Origin: Rhizobium sp. 007
GTDB taxonomy: Bacteria > Pseudomonadota > Alphaproteobacteria > Rhizobiales > Rhizobiaceae
Assembly: GCF_015353075.1 (NCBI RefSeq)
Contig: NZ_CP064187.1
Span: 868,001 to 932,000 of the forward strand
DNA length: 64,000 nucleotides
Direction of reading: 5' to 3'
Below the pieces are notes generated by a model. That model worked only from the letters and a program-made list of their open reading frames with translations, made no database searches and was not told where the DNA came from. Each line of letters starts with the position of its first letter. Position 1 is the first letter of the stretch. The translations under genes and the position numbers were made by a program. This document shows positions 18,949-27,882 of the stretch, in pieces.

Positions 18949-19093
18949 CGGTCTATCCTTTCTTGTCATTCGGTGCGCTGTCCGACCAAGAAAAAGATAG
19001 GCCCGATGGTCAGGGCATGTCCTTGCTATCTGTAGCGCCAAAAACATGCTAGCAGCAATGATCTGCCAACAATGAGGGCTGAAGGTAGAAAAT

Positions 19094-19567
19094 ATGCCAA
19101 ATCTCGATAAATTCGATCTGGCCATCCTCGAATGCCTGCAGGAGGATGCACGCGCCACTAACGTCGAAATCGCCGAAAAGGTAAACCTCTCGCCGTCGCC
19201 CTGCCTGCGGCGGATCCGCAACCTGGAAAAAGCGGGTGTGATCCGCGGCTACCGCGCCGATATCGACCGAAAGGAAGTGGGGCTGGGGCTGACGGTCTTA
19301 GTCGAGTTCAAAGTGGCCCATCACAGCCGCGAAAATTCGGAATCCCAGCAGGCGGCTCTCCTTGCGATCCCGGAGATCGTTTCCTGTTTCCTGATTTCTG
19401 GAAGCGCGGATTTTCTGGCAGAAGTCGTGGTGGAGGACCTTGCTGCCTACGAGCGGCTTCTCACCGATACGTTGCTGACGCTGCCGAACGTCAGCGACAT
19501 CCGCTCGAACTTCGCCATCCGCAGCATGAAGACCAACGGGCCTTTGAAGCTGCCCAAGGGGAGGTAG
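19094..19567 (+). CDS. Lrp/AsnC-family transcriptional regulator
   Basis: The 157-residue protein has an N-terminal winged helix-turn-helix (DARATNVEIAEKVNLSPSPC LRRI region, residues 17-45) and a C-terminal RAM/AsnC ligand domain (LISGSADFLAEVVVEDLAAY, LPNVSDIRSNFAIRSMK). These regulators bind amino acids and form octamers. It is divergently transcribed from the EamA exporter with a 145-base gap, and that exporter is its most likely target. A GAAGG ribosome site precedes the ATG. Confidence 0.93.
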   Translation: MPNLDKFDLAILECLQEDARATNVEIAEKVNLSPSPCLRRIRNLEKAGVIRGYRADIDRKEVGLGLTVLVEFKVAHHSRENSESQQAALLAIPEIVSCFLISGSADFLAEVVVEDLAAYERLLTDTLLTLPNVSDIRSNFAIRSMKTNGPLKLPKGR

Positions 19568-19657
19568 ATCTGCACGCTCGCCAAGTCAGCCGGTAAAACA
19601 GATGGAGGGCAACATGTGAGCGAGCCTTGGTGGTGCCGAGAGCTCACCCTGGATTTT

Positions 19658-19769
19658 CTCATTCATGTCCTTGTGACAGGAATCCAGCCATGGGGCGTCC
19701 GCCGTGACCCTTTTCATTGAACAGGTCAGGACATGGCGCTGCTGGATCCCTGTGGCAAGCAAGGATGAG
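19658..19769. repeat. Long imperfect inverted repeat in the 19568-19915 gap
   Basis: The 348-base gap between the Lrp and mgtE genes holds two arms of about 30 bases: 19658-19688 (CTCATTCATGTCCTTGTGAC then AGGAATCCAGC) and 19741-19769 (GCTGGATCCCTGTGGCAAGC then AAGGATGAG). Their reverse complements align with a few mismatches around a 52-base centre. This is a rhizobial palindromic repeat by appearance. A second palindromic patch, CCCCTTCTCCGCCAGAAGAAGGGG, lies near 19881-19905 just after the mgtE stop and may act as its terminator. No gene is visible in the gap. Confidence 0.7.
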
Positions 19770-19915
19770 GAAGGAGGGTGAAGGCGCTCAACAACACAGC
19801 AACGTTGTGCATGCCGCTCGTCTCCTTGCTCGCTCCTTCGTCGCTCAACCCTTACCCGCTCTGAGGACGAGCCACCCAGTCCCCCTTCTCCGCCAGAAGA
19901 AGGGGAATAGCCTGC

Positions 19916-21292
19916 CTAAAGCAACGTCCCGCTAAGGATGAGCAGGGCCACGGAGAAGTAGATCACCAGGCCGCTCACGTCGACCAGCGTCGCGACGAAC
20001 GGTGCCGACGCGCTGGCGGGGTCCAGGCGAAGCCTTTGCAGCAGGAACGGCAGCATCGAGCCGCAGAGCGAGCCGAAGGTGACGATGCCGATCAGCGCGG
20101 CGAAGACGGTGAGGCCGACGAGCAGCCAATGCTCGCCGTAGTCGTAGAGGCCGATTTTCTGCCACAGCACGATGCGGCCGAAGCCGACGAGCCCGAGGAT
20201 GGTGCCTAGCACGATACCGGTCGGCAACTCGTGCAAGAGCACGCGCCACCAATCCGAAAGCTTGAGCTCGCCGAGCGCCAGGGCACGGATGATGAGCGAC
20301 GTCGCCTGCGATCCGGAATTGCCGCCCGAGCTCATGATGAGAGGGACGAAGAGCGTCAGCACGATCGCCTTCTCCAACTCCCCTTCGAAATGCTGCATGG
20401 CGCTTGCCGTCAGCATCTCGCCGAGGAAAAGGGCCGAAAGCCAGCCGGCCCGTTTGCGGATCATGCCGAAAAAACCGATCTTCATGTACGGCTTGCCGAG
20501 GGCTTCCATACCGCCGAACTTCTGGGCGTCCTCGGTCGTATCCGCGATCATCGTGTCGATGACGTCATCGACGGTGACGATGCCGAGCATGTGGCCGTCG
20601 TCGCTGACGACCGGCAGCGCCAGCAGATTGTGCTTGCGGATCAGCCGGGCGACGTCCTCCTGCGTCATCAGCGGATCGCAGCGAACGAGGCCGCCCTTGT
20701 GCGCAACGGAGAAAACCGATGCCTGCGGTTCGCCGGTGATGAGGCGGCGCAGTGTCACGACATTGGTCAGCCGCTGCGTTGCCGCGTCGAGGACGTAGAT
20801 CGCATAGACCGTCTCGCGCGAGCGCTCGACCTGGCGAACATGGTCGAGCGTCTCGGCAACGGTCCAGGCGTCCGGCACGCTGACGAACTCGGTCGTCATG
20901 ATGCTGCCGGCCGTGCGCGGCGGATAGCCCATCAGGTGCTTGACGGCGAGCGCCGTTGTGCGGTCGAGCTTCGCGAAAAGGGTCGCGCGGGAATCCTCGT
21001 CCAATTCATGGAAGAGATCGGCGACACGATCGTTTGCGGTGGCGTTGAGCAGCCGCGCGGCGTGCTCGACCGGCATCTCGGCGAGAATTGCGGCAGCGTT
21101 GTGCAGCTCCGGCCTGCCGAGAATGCGGACGGCCTTCTGCTGCGGAAGCGTGGCGAGGATGGCCGCTGCCTCCGGGATGTCGAGTATGTTGAGACGCTCG
21201 ACGCGCTCTGCGGTGGTGACCGCTCCGAGGCTGTCGTGGGTGAAGAAACGGGCAGCATGGCCTGCCCGCAGGGGGAAGCGATTGATGTTCAC
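19916..21292 (-). CDS. mgtE: Magnesium transporter MgtE
   Basis: The 458 residues follow the MgtE plan: a helical N domain (residues about 30-135, LPQQKAVRILGRPELHNAAA), two CBS domains (about 140-265, including VSVPDAWTVAETLDHVRQVE and LALPVVSDDGHMLGIVTVDD), then five membrane helices from about 285 with the conserved SSGGNSGSQATSLIIRALAL. MgtE is a dimeric Mg2+ channel gated by Mg2+ binding to the cytosolic domains. The start codon is GTG at 21292 with an AAAGG ribosome site. I found no M-box-like leader in the 225 bases upstream. Confidence 0.94.
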   Translation of the reverse strand: MNINRFPLRAGHAARFFTHDSLGAVTTAERVERLNILDIPEAAAILATLPQQKAVRILGRPELHNAAAILAEMPVEHAARLLNATANDRVADLFHELDEDSRATLFAKLDRTTALAVKHLMGYPPRTAGSIMTTEFVSVPDAWTVAETLDHVRQVERSRETVYAIYVLDAATQRLTNVVTLRRLITGEPQASVFSVAHKGGLVRCDPLMTQEDVARLIRKHNLLALPVVSDDGHMLGIVTVDDVIDTMIADTTEDAQKFGGMEALGKPYMKIGFFGMIRKRAGWLSALFLGEMLTASAMQHFEGELEKAIVLTLFVPLIMSSGGNSGSQATSLIIRALALGELKLSDWWRVLLHELPTGIVLGTILGLVGFGRIVLWQKIGLYDYGEHWLLVGLTVFAALIGIVTFGSLCGSMLPFLLQRLRLDPASASAPFVATLVDVSGLVIYFSVALLILSGTLL

Positions 21293-21516
21293 TGGCTCGC
21301 CTTTCCGTCGATCCGCCGCAGCGTCCGGCGGGCGAGCCCGACAGGAGTCGGTCAGCGCACGGCGGCCGCGTACGGCAAGGGCAATCGACTGCTACTGTCG
21401 CTTGGCATCGGGTTGATGGCTCCGTTGATTTTCCGCGGAAAAGCGCTGTCATCCGCGTGCCGTAAGACCTGCTCCTCCGATCGAGAAAAGTCAAGCGGCG
21501 GTGGTTTGTGAGCAAA

Positions 21517-21537
21517 TGCCGCACCCGGGGTGCGGCA
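21517..21537 (-). terminator. Hairpin downstream of the quinone oxidoreductase gene
   Basis: A perfect 9-bp stem (TGCCGCACC / GGTGCGGCA) with a three-base loop lies 25 bases past the stop of the gene at 21562-22575. On the minus strand it is followed by TTTG, a short U tract. It probably ends that transcript. Confidence 0.55.
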
Positions 21538-21561
21538 ATATGCGCGGATTATCGATGCTGG

Positions 21562-22575
21562 TCAGAAGCCGGCGAGTACTGCCTTGCCCTTCATTCTGCC
21601 GCTCTCGACCATCGAATGCGCCTTCTTCATATTGGCAGCATTGATCGCGCCGACGGTTTCGCTGAGTGTCGTGCGGATATTACCGGCCTCGACAAGCTCC
21701 GACACCTTGTTGAGGAGGTTATGCTGCTCGATCATATCGGGCGTCGAAAAGAGCGGCCGTGTGAACATCAGCTCCCAATGCACCGAAACGGCCTTGCGCT
21801 TGAAGGGCACGACGTCGAGGAACTTCGGATCGTCGATCAGCGCGAAACGGCCCTGCGGTGCGATCGCCTCGACGATGTCGGGGATGTGGCTGTCGGTGTT
21901 GGTTGTCGAGAAGATGAAGCCTGGAGCCCCGATGCCGAGAGCCGCAACCTGCGGCGCGATCGGCTTGGAGTGATCGACGACGTGGTGCGCGCCAAGTTCC
22001 TTCACCCAGACCTGTGTTTCGGGACGGGAGGCGGTTGCGATGACTGTCAGATCGGTCAGCGCCCGGGCGATCTGGATGGCGATCGAGCCGACGCCGCCGG
22101 CACCGCCGATGACGAGGAGAGCGCGAGCAGCGCCCGGCACCGCGTCCTGAACCTTCAATCGGTCGAACAGTGCTTCATAGGCGGTGATCGAAGTCAGCGG
22201 CAGTGCGGCGGCGGCCGCGAAATCGAGGCTCTTCGGCTTGCGGCCAACGATACGCTCGTCGACGAGATGGAATTCTGCGTTCGAGCCCGGGCGATTGATC
22301 GCACCGGCATAGTACACCTCGTCTCCGGGCTTGAAGAGCGTGACATCCGGACCCACGGCCTTGACGATGCCGGCTGCGTCCCAGCCGAGAACCTTCACTT
22401 CATCTGCCGGTGGTGCCGAATGTGCCCGCACTTTCACATCGACCGGATTGACGGAGACGGCCTTGATTTCGACGAGCAGGTCATGCCCGGTCGCCTCCGG
22501 AACGGGCAGGTCGACATCGATCAGCGATGTCTCGGCGGAAATGGGCTGCGGGATCTTGTAGGCGACGGCGCGCAT
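21562..22575 (-). CDS. Zinc-type alcohol dehydrogenase-like / NADPH:quinone oxidoreductase
   Basis: The 337-residue protein belongs to the MDR superfamily: GroES-like N-terminal domain ([42 protein letters not shown] region) and a Rossmann domain ([20 protein letters not shown] near residue 150). The structural and catalytic zinc cysteines are absent, as in the quinone oxidoreductase branch. It likely reduces quinones or enones with NADPH. A GGAGG ribosome site precedes the ATG. It is divergent from an HxlR regulator with a 104-base gap, the same arrangement as E. coli qorB and qorR. Confidence 0.88.
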   Translation of the reverse strand: MRAVAYKIPQPISAETSLIDVDLPVPEATGHDLLVEIKAVSVNPVDVKVRAHSAPPADEVKVLGWDAAGIVKAVGPDVTLFKPGDEVYYAGAINRPGSNAEFHLVDERIVGRKPKSLDFAAAAALPLTSITAYEALFDRLKVQDAVPGAARALLVIGGAGGVGSIAIQIARALTDLTVIATASRPETQVWVKELGAHHVVDHSKPIAPQVAALGIGAPGFIFSTTNTDSHIPDIVEAIAPQGRFALIDDPKFLDVVPFKRKAVSVHWELMFTRPLFSTPDMIEQHNLLNKVSELVEAGNIRTTLSETVGAINAANMKKAHSMVESGRMKGKAVLAGF

Positions 22576-22679
22576 GGAAACCTCCTATGTTCGTTGCACG
22601 CAGGCTAGATGCGTCTTATGTTCGAAGATTGCAAGAATGCACAAATTCTGTACGTAGTACCAAAAAGGATACTGTAAAA

Positions 22680-23072
22680 ATGTCGTTGCCCCGCGCCAAG
22701 CTGACGAAGAATTTCCCCGGCTGTCCGGTCGAGGCGACGCTGAGCTATCTTGATGGAAAATGGAAAGGCGTCATCCTGTTCCACCTCATGGACGGAACGT
22801 TGCGCTTCAACGAATTGCGCCGGAAGCTGCCGGCGGTGACGCAGCGCATGCTGACCAAGCAGCTGCGGGAACTGGAAGAATCCGGCCTCGTCTCGCGCAC
22901 GGTCTATCCGGTCGTGCCGCCGCGTGTGGAATATGCGCTGACGCCGCTTGGCGAAACGCTGAAGCCGGTCATCCGCGCACTGGCGGCCTGGGGTGAAGAA
23001 TATGTCTTCTGCCGCCCGGAAGGCCACGAACTGCGCGATCCTTCATGCGCGCCGGCTGCGCTCCAGGCGTAG
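22680..23072 (+). CDS. HxlR-family transcriptional regulator
   Basis: From the ATG at 22680 ([20 protein letters not shown]) the protein has 130 residues and one HxlR winged-helix domain. The conserved cysteine ([19 protein letters not shown]) that senses quinones or electrophiles in this family is present at residue 15, followed by [20 protein letters not shown] and [16 protein letters not shown]. An AAAAAGGA ribosome site supports this start over the longer frame. It most likely controls the divergent oxidoreductase through redox sensing at the cysteine. Its last 30 bases overlap the 3' end of the convergent MFS gene. Confidence 0.92.
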   Translation: MSLPRAKLTKNFPGCPVEATLSYLDGKWKGVILFHLMDGTLRFNELRRKLPAVTQRMLTKQLRELEESGLVSRTVYPVVPPRVEYALTPLGETLKPVIRALAAWGEEYVFCRPEGHELRDPSCAPAALQA

Positions 23073-24260
23073 CGACGCGGCGTAGACGAAGAGGCCGAAC
23101 AAGGACAGCACGGCGCCGACATAACCCGTTGCCGCAAAGCCGTAGTCCCAGGCGATCACAAGGCCGCCGAGCCAGGCGCCGAGTGCATTGGCGATGTTGA
23201 AGGCAGAGTGGTTTGAGGCGGCGGCAAGCGTTTGCGCGTCGGCGGCGACGTCCATCAGCCGCGTCTGCAGCGCAGGACCGGCCGCAAAGCCGCAGCCGAC
23301 GAGGAACACGCAGATCGCCAGCATAATGGGGCTTGATGCCGTCAGCGAAAACAGCGTCAGCACGACGATGTTGAAGACCAGCGAGCCGCCGATCGTTCCC
23401 ATGATCGATTTGTCGGCGAGCCATGAGCCGACGATGTTGCCGGCATTCATGCCGACGCCGAAGAGGACCATCATAACGGCAACCAAGCTCTCCGGCAGCA
23501 TCGCGACCTTCATGGTCGTACCGGCGATATAGCTGAACATCGCGAACATCCCGCCATAGCCGACGGCTGCGATGCCGAGCGTCAAGAGCACCTGCGGACG
23601 CTTGAAGGCGCCGAGCTCGCGCAGGAAGCTGGCACCGTCCGCGACCTGGTCGCGCGGCACGTAGTACCAGATGAGCGCCACGGTCACGAGGCCGATAACG
23701 CCGACGGAGGTGAAGGCGACGCGCCAGTCGAGCGACTGGCCGAAGAAGGTAGCAAGTGGCGTGCCGAGCAGGGTTGCGATCGTCAGACCCATCATCACCC
23801 GGCCGACGGTTCGCGCTCGCTTGTGCACCGGCACCATCGAAGCAGCGACAATCGCGGCGACGCCGAAATAGGCGCCGTGCGGCAGGCCGGTGATGAAGCG
23901 CATCACGGTGAAGCTCTCGAAGGTTGGGGCCAGTGCGCTCAAGATATTGCCGACCGCGAAAATGCCCATCAACAGCAGAAGCAGTGAGCGGCGTGTCATC
24001 TTGGCGGCGAGGACCGCGATCACCGGAGCGCCGATGACGACGCCGAGCGCATAGGCGCTGATGACATAACCCGCCTGCGGGGTCGTGACCGAAAACGTGT
24101 CCGCCACATTCGGCAGCAGGCCCATGATGGCGAATTCGCCGGTGCCGATCCCAAAACCGCCGCAGGCGAGCGCCAGCTGCACCAGGGCGATCGCCATCGG
24201 CGAGGGGGCTTCGCAAGCCGGACTGGAATCGATGGAATCGTCTACGGCGATCTGGCTCAC
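23043..24260 (-). CDS. MFS transporter, AraJ-like (DHA1) exporter
   Basis: The product has about 12 membrane helices. The GTG at 24260 is chosen because AGGAG lies seven bases before it; it gives 405 residues and a short tail ([20 protein letters not shown]) before helix 1. Longer frames add arginine-rich sequence. Family marks are [20 protein letters not shown] in helix 1, the loop-2/3 motif [18 protein letters not shown], and [20 protein letters not shown]. Relatives export arabinose, purines or drugs; the substrate here is unknown. It is convergent with the HxlR gene, overlapping by 30 bases. Confidence 0.88.
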   Translation of the reverse strand: MSQIAVDDSIDSSPACEAPSPMAIALVQLALACGGFGIGTGEFAIMGLLPNVADTFSVTTPQAGYVISAYALGVVIGAPVIAVLAAKMTRRSLLLLLMGIFAVGNILSALAPTFESFTVMRFITGLPHGAYFGVAAIVAASMVPVHKRARTVGRVMMGLTIATLLGTPLATFFGQSLDWRVAFTSVGVIGLVTVALIWYYVPRDQVADGASFLRELGAFKRPQVLLTLGIAAVGYGGMFAMFSYIAGTTMKVAMLPESLVAVMMVLFGVGMNAGNIVGSWLADKSIMGTIGGSLVFNIVVLTLFSLTASSPIMLAICVFLVGCGFAAGPALQTRLMDVAADAQTLAAASNHSAFNIANALGAWLGGLVIAWDYGFAATGYVGAVLSLFGLFVYAASLRLERSRRA

Positions 24261-24572
24261 GCGAGCTCCTGAGGCGTGTCTGCAGGGCAAACCATCCGAA
24301 GTGCGGGCGCTGAGGCGGATGTCGGCCGTTCTATGGCGGGAGACGGAGATCAAGAGTCTCCATCATTGAAATCATGGGTGATCGCGCCGTCAGCGTCGAG
24401 TGCGTTTTTCGCAGTGCAGCGTCCTGCTATGTGCATACGTGCATTGCAATATTTGCGCTTGGACGCCTCGCAGATACGTCGGTCACAGCCATGCCGCGCT
24501 TGAAAACGAAGAGGGTCCAACCATCTTAAGAGGCACTGATGAGACGCCACGACGCGAGGAACGGCACGCCTG
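24261..24572. other. Intergenic region between divergent MFS and lipid kinase genes
   Basis: These 312 bases must contain the promoters of both neighbours. A short inverted repeat (GGAGACGGAGATCAAGAGTCTCC) lies near 24339. A locally AT-rich patch with TGTGCATACGTGCATTGCAA near 24428 contains the repeated half-sites GTGCAT/ATGCAC and could be an operator. I see no gene. Confidence 0.4.
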
Positions 24573-25517
24573 ATGAAGCTTGTAGGTTTTTTCAATAGAG
24601 ACGGTGGTACCTTCCGCACCACCGATATGGAGGCCTACGAAAAGCGGGCAGAGGCGACCTTCCGGGAAGCGGGACATGACTTCGAGGCCATCGTCTTTTC
24701 CGGCAAGGAGATCGTTCCCGCGATGGAGCGGGCCGCCCGGCGCGACGATATCGACGGCATCGTCGCGGGCGGTGGTGACGGCACGATTTCGGCAGCCGCC
24801 TCGATTGCCTGGAAGAACGGCGTCGCCCTCGGTGTCGTACCGGCCGGAACCATGAACCTCTTCGCCCGCTCGCTGAAAGTGCCGCTCGATATCTGGCAGG
24901 CGCTGGATGTGTTGGCCACCGGCGAGGTCGATCATGTCGACATAGCAAGCGCCAACGGCCGGCCCTTTATCCATCAGTTCTCGGCAGGGCTTCATGCGCG
25001 CATGGTGCGATACCGCAACTCCTTCACCTATCGCTCCCGTTTCGGCAAGATGCGCGCCAGCGTCCGCGCAGCCTTCGGCGTAGTGCTCAACCCGCCGGAA
25101 TTCGAAGTCGAATTCCAGGCGCTCGGCGTGCGCGAGACGCGCCGCGTATCGGCCGTTTCGGTCTCCAACAATCCCTTCGGCGAGAACGCGCTTCTTTACG
25201 CCGATAACCTGCGCAGCGGCGAGCTTGGCTTCTACACCGCAAAACCGCTGAAGCCGATCGGCGTCGCCCGTCTTGCCGTCGATATGCTGCGGGGCAAGGT
25301 GCGCGAAAATGCCGATGTGATGGTCATGCATCCGGCCGAAGTACATCTGCATTTCCCGAAGCTGAGGGCAAAGGCCAATTGCGTCATGGACGGCGAGCTT
25401 TTGCCGCTCGAACGCGACATTTCCATCAAGCTGCATCCCGAAGAGTTGAAGGTGCTGGTCAAGCAGGGCCTTGCCGCGCAGGTCAATGAGGCTGAGCGGC
25501 GGGAGCCTGCGGCTTAG
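24573..25517 (+). CDS. Diacylglycerol kinase-family lipid kinase
   Basis: The 314-residue soluble protein has the catalytic domain of DagK/YegS-type kinases. The nucleotide-binding loop GIVAGGGDGTISAAASIAWK is near residue 67, and VVPAGTMNLFARSLKVPLDI follows near 90. The C-terminal beta-sandwich includes NCVMDGELLPLERDISIKLH. It phosphorylates a lipid such as diacylglycerol or a related membrane lipid at the inner leaflet. A GAGGAA ribosome site sits 11 bases upstream. The 3' end overlaps the convergent cyclase gene by 35 bases. Confidence 0.9.
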   Translation: MKLVGFFNRDGGTFRTTDMEAYEKRAEATFREAGHDFEAIVFSGKEIVPAMERAARRDDIDGIVAGGGDGTISAAASIAWKNGVALGVVPAGTMNLFARSLKVPLDIWQALDVLATGEVDHVDIASANGRPFIHQFSAGLHARMVRYRNSFTYRSRFGKMRASVRAAFGVVLNPPEFEVEFQALGVRETRRVSAVSVSNNPFGENALLYADNLRSGELGFYTAKPLKPIGVARLAVDMLRGKVRENADVMVMHPAEVHLHFPKLRAKANCVMDGELLPLERDISIKLHPEELKVLVKQGLAAQVNEAERREPAA

Positions 25518-26349
25518 TTTGCCTCTTCACGCCAGCATCGGCCCAGTCGCATTGGAATGCCAGCACGGGCTTCGAAAATCCTTTCAAACGCCGCCGCGTC
25601 GCATGCGTGAAAAGATCAGCGGTGCCGTACTCCCGAAAAATATTCTCCGACACGAGGATATGGTCGCCGGAGGCGGCCGCGCACAAGCGTGCTGCAAGTT
25701 GCACAGTGGAGCCGAACAGGTCGTTGCTGTCCTCGACGGGCTCGCCGCAATCCAGTCCGATGCGAACATGAATCGGCTCGGGGTTTCCGCGGTTGTAACG
25801 TTTGAATTCCTGCTGGATCGTCCTGGCGCAATCGACGGCTGCGGCTGTCGAGGCGAATGTCGCCATGATGCCGTCACCGGTGTGCTTCACCTCGCGGCCT
25901 GAAGAGCGGCTGAGGCATCTGTGCACGATCGAGTCATGCGCCCTGACCAGTTCGGTCGCCATGCGGTCGCCAAGGCGCGATGTCATCGCGGTCGAGCCGA
26001 CGATGTCGGTGAACAGGATGGCGCGGTGGCCGGAATCCATCTCACCTGAGGCTTGTCCAGGCGCCGGCTCGGGGTCGTGAATTCGGCCAAGAAACGCCTC
26101 GACCGCCGACAACGCGACCTCGACAACCTCGCCGGCGACGAAGCCATGCGCTTCACGGTGCACGCATTGAGCGGTTTCCGCGTCGGGCGCGTCCACGAGG
26201 CAAAATGCGGTCCCGCGCCGCTGGCCGAACCAGTAGGTGAGGAACTTAACGCCATACCGGTCCTGAATCTCGAGATCCCTGCGATGGGCCTCGGCAACGT
26301 CGGCGGCTGTGGTTCCCGTGAGTTCATGCCGGTCCATGAAGATAGCCAT
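25483..26349 (-). CDS. DUF4242-adenylate/guanylate cyclase fusion
   Basis: From the ATG at 26349 (AGGAG ribosome site) the protein has 288 residues. The N-terminal ~85 residues (FMDRHELTGTTAADVAEAHR, AFCLVDAPDAETAQCVHREA) form a DUF4242-type ferredoxin-like domain. Residues about 105-270 are a class III cyclase: metal-binding Asp in ILFTDIVGSTAMTSRLGDRM, REVKHTGDGIMATF with the substrate Lys and second metal Asp, and DLFGSTVQLAARLCAAASGD. In that last motif the transition-state Asn is Gln, while the Arg is kept. It is cytoplasmic and probably makes cAMP, if active. In many rhizobia such proteins are numerous. Confidence 0.88.
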   Translation of the reverse strand: MAIFMDRHELTGTTAADVAEAHRRDLEIQDRYGVKFLTYWFGQRRGTAFCLVDAPDAETAQCVHREAHGFVAGEVVEVALSAVEAFLGRIHDPEPAPGQASGEMDSGHRAILFTDIVGSTAMTSRLGDRMATELVRAHDSIVHRCLSRSSGREVKHTGDGIMATFASTAAAVDCARTIQQEFKRYNRGNPEPIHVRIGLDCGEPVEDSNDLFGSTVQLAARLCAAASGDHILVSENIFREYGTADLFTHATRRRLKGFSKPVLAFQCDWADAGVKRQTKPQAPAAQPH

Positions 26350-26443
26350 TGCGCGCTCCTTTCGGAAACCTCCGCTTATAGAACGTTTCATTCTACGACT
26401 TGGACACCGCCCGGTCCACCTTTGAGATGGCTGCCGGCAAGCC

Positions 26444-27799
26444 TTAGACGCGCGGCAGATAGGTCCGGTAGTCGAAGTCCGAGACCGTGCGCAGATAGGT
26501 GATGGCTTCCTTGTATTTGGTGTCGCCGTAGAGTTTCTGATAGCGCTCGCCGAAGATGTCGGCGATGAAGGGCGATGCGCGAAAGGCTTCCACCGCCGTC
26601 AGGAAATCATGCGTCAGCCGAGCCGTGTTTTCCGGCACATGCGACGGCGTCGTCTCCTCGCCGGGGTCGAGATCGTCGTCGAGGCCAAGCAGCATGCCGC
26701 CGAGGATGGCGGAAAGCAGCAGGTAAGGATTGGCATCTGCGCCGGCGACGCGATGCTCGATGCGCGCTGCCGGCCCGTACGTATCCGGGATGCGGATCGC
26801 CGTGTCGCGATGGCCGGTGCCCCAAGTGAGGTCGATGGGCGCAAAGGAGCCCGGCTGGAAGCGGCGGTAGGAATTGGCGAAAGGCGCAAAGATCAGCTGC
26901 GCCTCGCGCATCGTGTTCAGCATTCCGGCGCAGGCGGATTTCAGCCGCTTCGGCTCACCGCCCTTTGCATCGAGGATATTGCGGCCTTCCCTGTCGATGA
27001 CGCTCGCATGCACATGCAGGCCGGAGCCGGCATGTTCGGAATAGGGCTTGGCCATGCAAGTCGATTTGAGGCCGTGCTTGCGGGCGGCCTGTTCGGCGAT
27101 GCGCTTCAGGTAAATGCAGTCGTCGGCGGCGGCCAAGGCATCCGGCCGGTGCAGCAGGTTGATTTCGAATTGCCCGGGCCCGAAGTCGGCCGTCGTCGCC
27201 TCCGCAGGCAGGTTCTGCGCCTTGGCATAGGCGCGCACCGTTTGCAGGTAATCGTCGAGCGCATCGACGGCGCTCATGTCGTAGAGCTGGAAACCGTTCG
27301 GCTCGCCGCGATAGGTCAGGCTTTTCGGCGGCGAGGGACGGCCGGTATCGCGCCAGTCCTGTTCCATTACATAGAATTCGAGTTCCGTCGCGACGACCGG
27401 CGTGAGGCCGCGCTCTTCGTAGCGCTTCAGCACCGCTGCCAGGATCGCTCGCGGATCCATGAAGCTCGGGCTGCCGTCGAATTCGTGCATGGTTGCCAGC
27501 ACCTGCATGGAGCCTTCCGGCGTCGCCCAGGGCATCGGCGCAAGGCTGCGCTCATCGGCGATGCAATTGCCGTCCGGATCGCCGATCGTCAGCGACAGGC
27601 CGGTGATGTCGTCATTATCGTCGCCCCAGATATCGAGCGACTGCGTCGAGGAGGGGAGACGCACCGCGCCTTCCCAGATTTTCTTCTGGGCATCCAGCGG
27701 GATCTGCTTGCCGCGCAAATCCCCGTTCATGCCGACCAGCAGGATTTCGATCCTCGGTTCGCCTGTCGCAGCATTGCCATGCATGATGTCGGCCGTCAT
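26444..27799 (-). CDS. Glutamine synthetase-family protein, glutamate-polyamine ligase (PuuA)-like
   Basis: From the ATG at 27799 (MTADIMHGNAATGEPRIEIL) the protein has 451 residues; a TTG ten codons earlier is less likely. The GS beta-grasp lies near residues 20-110 and the catalytic domain after it, with TELEFYVMEQDW, FGPGQFEINLLH, AGSGLHVHASVID and the C-terminal ARIEHRVAGADANPYLLLSA. PuuA-type enzymes join glutamate to putrescine or other amines. The divergent gene is a polyamine-type aminotransferase, separated by only 83 bases, so the two share a control region and point to polyamine or amine breakdown. Confidence 0.87.
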   Translation of the reverse strand: MTADIMHGNAATGEPRIEILLVGMNGDLRGKQIPLDAQKKIWEGAVRLPSSTQSLDIWGDDNDDITGLSLTIGDPDGNCIADERSLAPMPWATPEGSMQVLATMHEFDGSPSFMDPRAILAAVLKRYEERGLTPVVATELEFYVMEQDWRDTGRPSPPKSLTYRGEPNGFQLYDMSAVDALDDYLQTVRAYAKAQNLPAEATTADFGPGQFEINLLHRPDALAAADDCIYLKRIAEQAARKHGLKSTCMAKPYSEHAGSGLHVHASVIDREGRNILDAKGGEPKRLKSACAGMLNTMREAQLIFAPFANSYRRFQPGSFAPIDLTWGTGHRDTAIRIPDTYGPAARIEHRVAGADANPYLLLSAILGGMLLGLDDDLDPGEETTPSHVPENTARLTHDFLTAVEAFRASPFIADIFGERYQKLYGDTKYKEAITYLRTVSDFDYRTYLPRV

Positions 27800-27882
27800 G
27801 ATCTTGAAAATCCCCTCGGACAAGGCCAAGGTCGTAGCTCATTGAGACGGCCCGTTCAATCTCCGCAGGTGTTTTGCAAATC

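Noticed and set aside
21293..21516. Magnesium riboswitch (M-box-like) leader before mgtE
   Set aside because: No conserved M-box-like core or transcription terminator pair was recognised in the leader, and alphaproteobacterial mgtE usually lacks one.
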